DNA from: Solobacterium sp. | GTDB taxonomy: Bacteria; Bacillota_I; Bacilli_A; Erysipelotrichales; Erysipelotrichaceae | Length of the DNA: 22,205 nt | Reading direction: 5' to 3' | Assembly (NCBI GenBank): GCA_016291725.1 | Contig: JAEEYJ010000021.1 | Span: 1-22,205, forward strand | In this document: positions 20,084 to 22,205 of the stretch, in pieces | Numbering within the stretch: position 1 is the stretch's first letter | Layout: each line of letters starts with the position of its first letter | The notes under the pieces: model-generated | What the model was told of the DNA's origin: nothing | What the model saw: only the letters and a program-made list of their open reading frames with translations | Databases searched by the model: none | Made by a program: the position numbers and the translations under genes

Positions 20084-22205
20084 ATGACAGAAAGAAAGAA
20101 AGTTTTCCAAGCGATGGATGGAAACACCGCGACTGCGCATTCAGCTTATGCGTTCACGGAAGTAGCGGGCATCTATCCGATCACGCCGTCATCACCTATG
20201 GCCGATAACGTTGATAACTGGTCCACAGCAGGACGTCTGAACGTCTTCGGGGACAAGGTCAAGGTTGTCGAGATGCAGGCAGAGGGCGGCGCTGCAGGTG
20301 CTATCCACGGTGCACTGCAGGGCGGCGCTCTGGCTGCTACATTCACAGCATCCCAGGGTCTGCTGCTGATGATTCCTAACCTTTACAAGCTGAAGGGCGA
20401 GATGCTGCCGGGTGTTATCCATGTGTCCGCACGTTCACTGGCTACACACACGCTGAGCATCTTCGGTGATCATCAGGACGTCTATGCCTGCCGTCAGACA
20501 GGTGTAGTCATGATGTGCTCCCACTCCGTTCAGGACTGCATGGACCTGGCCGGCGCTGCGCATCTGATCGCCATTGACGGTGCTGTTCCCGTCATGCATT
20601 TCTTCGATGGTTTCCGTACATCCCACGAAATCCAGAAAGTCGAAGTCATGGACTATGACTATCTGAAGTCCCTGCTTCCGATGGACAAGGTTGAAGCGTT
20701 CAGGAAGAACTCCATGAACCCGCACGGAAATGCGGTTACCCGCGGCGGTTCCCAGAACGATGACATCTACTTCCAGGCTGCTGAAGCACAGAACAAGCAT
20801 TATGAGGAAGTTCCGGACATTGCGGCGAAGTACTTCGAGAAGATCAGTGAGTACACAGGACGCAAGTACGCTCCGTTTGTCTACTACGGTGCTCCGGATG
20901 CTGAGCGCGTCATCATCGCGATGGGCTCTGTTACAGAGACAATCGTTGAGACAGTCGACGCTCTGAATGCGGCCGGCGAAAAGGTCGGTCTGATCAAGGT
21001 TTATCTGTACCGTCCGTTCAGCCAGAAGTATCTGGAAGCGGTTCTGCCGGCAACAGCGAAGAAGATTGCTGTTCTCGACCGTTCCAAGGAAACAGGTACA
21101 AGAGAGCCTCTGTTCCTGGATGTTACCTATGCACTGCGCAACCACAAGGATATTACCCTGATCGGCGGCCGTTACGGTCTCTCCTCCAAGGACACCAATC
21201 CTGCGCAGATCAATGCAGTATTCGAAGAGCTGAAGAAGGATGACCCGAAGGAAGAGTTCACCATCGGTATTGAAGATGATGTAACATTCCTGTCCCTGGC
21301 ACCGAAGCCTGTGGCACTGAAGCCTGACTATACCAGCTGCCTGTTCTACGGTCTCGGTTCCGACGGAACTGTCGGTGCAAACAAGAGCTCCGTCAAGATC
21401 ATCGGCAACAATACGGATCTGTACGCTCAGGCCTATTTCGCCTACGACTCCAAGAAGTCCGGCGGTGTCACACGTTCGCATCTGCGTTTCGGTCCGACAC
21501 CGATCCACAGCCCGTACTACATTGACCAGGCTGACTTCATTTCCTGCTCGCTCGACAGCTACTGCTACAAGTTCGATATGGTCCGCAACCTGAAGGAAGG
21601 CGGAACATTCCTGCTGAACACAACGTTCGCTCCGGAAGAGATCGAAACAAAGCTGCCGGCGAAGATGCTGGCCCAGCTGGCTGAGAAGCATGCGAAGTTC
21701 TACATCATCAACGCTACCCGTCTGGCAATCGAGACCCACATGGGCCGTCACACGAACACGATCCTGCAGTCTGCGTTCTTCGCACTGAACGAGCAGATCA
21801 TGCCGTACGCGACAGCGGTTGAGCTGATGAAGGACAGTGCGCGCCACACCTATGCACGCAAAGGCGCGGATGTTGTCCAGAACAACTGTGATGAGATCGA
21901 CACCGGCAAGTCCGGTCTGGTTGAGATCACAGTGAAGCCTGAATGGGCTGAACTGCCTCATGAAGAGTCCCTGATCGTCAAGACAGGCGATGAGTACTTC
22001 GACAACAACCTGCAGAGAATCAATGCTCTGGAAGGCGACCGCATGCCGGTTTCCAGCTTCACGAAATACGGTGTTCTGGATGGAACCATCCCGGGCAACG
22101 TTGCGTTCCGTGAGAAGAGAACGATTGCGGTCGAAGTCCCGTCCTGGGATGCTTCGAAGTGCGTACAGTGCGGCAACTGTGCGTATGTCTGCCCGCACGC
22201 TACCA
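20084..22205 (+). CDS. nifJ: pyruvate:ferredoxin (flavodoxin) oxidoreductase, 3' end cut by window edge
   Basis: The frame from ATG 20084 (AGGAGG about 6 nt upstream) is open for 707 codons to the window edge. Full-length enzymes are near 1170-1200 residues. It oxidatively decarboxylates pyruvate to acetyl-CoA and passes electrons to ferredoxin, the standard route in anaerobes. The N-terminus MTERKKVFQAMDGNTATAHS and AGIYPITPSSPMAD (about 29-42) form the thiamine/pyruvate-binding first domain. The second domain contains VIIAMGSVTETIVETVDAL, and GGVTRSHLRFGPTPIHSPY lies in domain III. The last visible part is the first 4Fe-4S ligand set of the ferredoxin domain, CxxCxxCxxxCP with Cys693, 696, 699 and 703. 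The second cluster and the thiamine-diphosphate domain lie beyond the window. Single-chain form, oxygen-sensitive class. Confidence 0.96.
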   Translation, partial: MTERKKVFQAMDGNTATAHSAYAFTEVAGIYPITPSSPMADNVDNWSTAGRLNVFGDKVKVVEMQAEGGAAGAIHGALQGGALAATFTASQGLLLMIPNLYKLKGEMLPGVIHVSARSLATHTLSIFGDHQDVYACRQTGVVMMCSHSVQDCMDLAGAAHLIAIDGAVPVMHFFDGFRTSHEIQKVEVMDYDYLKSLLPMDKVEAFRKNSMNPHGNAVTRGGSQNDDIYFQAAEAQNKHYEEVPDIAAKYFEKISEYTGRKYAPFVYYGAPDAERVIIAMGSVTETIVETVDALNAAGEKVGLIKVYLYRPFSQKYLEAVLPATAKKIAVLDRSKETGTREPLFLDVTYALRNHKDITLIGGRYGLSSKDTNPAQINAVFEELKKDDPKEEFTIGIEDDVTFLSLAPKPVALKPDYTSCLFYGLGSDGTVGANKSSVKIIGNNTDLYAQAYFAYDSKKSGGVTRSHLRFGPTPIHSPYYIDQADFISCSLDSYCYKFDMVRNLKEGGTFLLNTTFAPEEIETKLPAKMLAQLAEKHAKFYIINATRLAIETHMGRHTNTILQSAFFALNEQIMPYATAVELMKDSARHTYARKGADVVQNNCDEIDTGKSGLVEITVKPEWAELPHEESLIVKTGDEYFDNNLQRINALEGDRMPVSSFTKYGVLDGTIPGNVAFREKRTIAVEVPSWDASKCVQCGNCAYVCPHAT

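Noticed and set aside
1..22205. CRISPR arrays, insertion sequences, attachment sites, tRNA or rRNA genes.
   Set aside because: I saw no spaced direct repeats of suitable length, no transposase or integrase motifs, and no tRNA- or rRNA-like sequence on either strand.

Overview
The window looks like chromosomal core DNA of an anaerobic, low-GC-lineage Firmicute. I would guess Erysipelotrichia or a close relative, although base composition is moderate to fairly high in GC. Evidence: a B. subtilis-like gene order, Gram-positive ribosome-binding sites (AGGAGG), textbook sigma-A promoters, a T-box leader, an MraZ operator that resembles the Mollicutes MraZ box, and a pyruvate:ferredoxin oxidoreductase. 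The lineage guess is inference. I see no insertion sequence, phage gene, CRISPR array, tRNA or rRNA.

Layout. On the minus strand (1-3182) are two units: tmcAL coupled to a small AAA/ABC-type ATPase, and an AbrB-type regulator coupled (ATGA overlap) to an MGT-type glycosyltransferase that runs off the left edge. From 3247 onward everything is on the plus strand. yceD-rpmF ends in a strong terminator. A shortened division/cell-wall (dcw) operon follows: mraZ-rsmH-ftsL-PBP(PASTA)-mraY. Then comes a block colinear with the B. subtilis comN/secDF-recJ-apt-relA-hisS-aspS-6S RNA region: a ComN-like gene, secDF, recJ, apt, bifunctional relA, a T-box leader, hisS, aspS and a 6S RNA. Next is a UPF0154 (YneF) membrane protein, and finally the 5' two-thirds or so of nifJ, which runs off the right edge.

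How it works together. The genes cover growth functions: wobble modification of elongator tRNA-Met (TmcAL), ribosomal protein L32, septal peptidoglycan synthesis and lipid I formation, protein secretion, DNA repair, purine salvage, stringent response, aminoacylation and RNA polymerase control by 6S RNA. Many are in overlapping or tightly packed cistrons. Regulation is visible at several junctions: a four-repeat MraZ operator, an inverted repeat over the abrB -10 box, hairpins between secDF/recJ and apt/relA with no obvious promoter behind them, and the T-box.

The most interesting signals are regulatory and motif-level. The T-box before hisS-aspS has an overlapping GACAC specifier that can be read as Asp (GAC) or His (CAC), and its acceptor-pairing base fits tRNA-Asp better than tRNA-His. 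MraY has lost most of the canonical HHH motif. The 6S RNA has two mutually exclusive folds for its 3' arm. I found no convincing wholly new multi-gene system. All coordinates, pairings and motif calls were made by eye.
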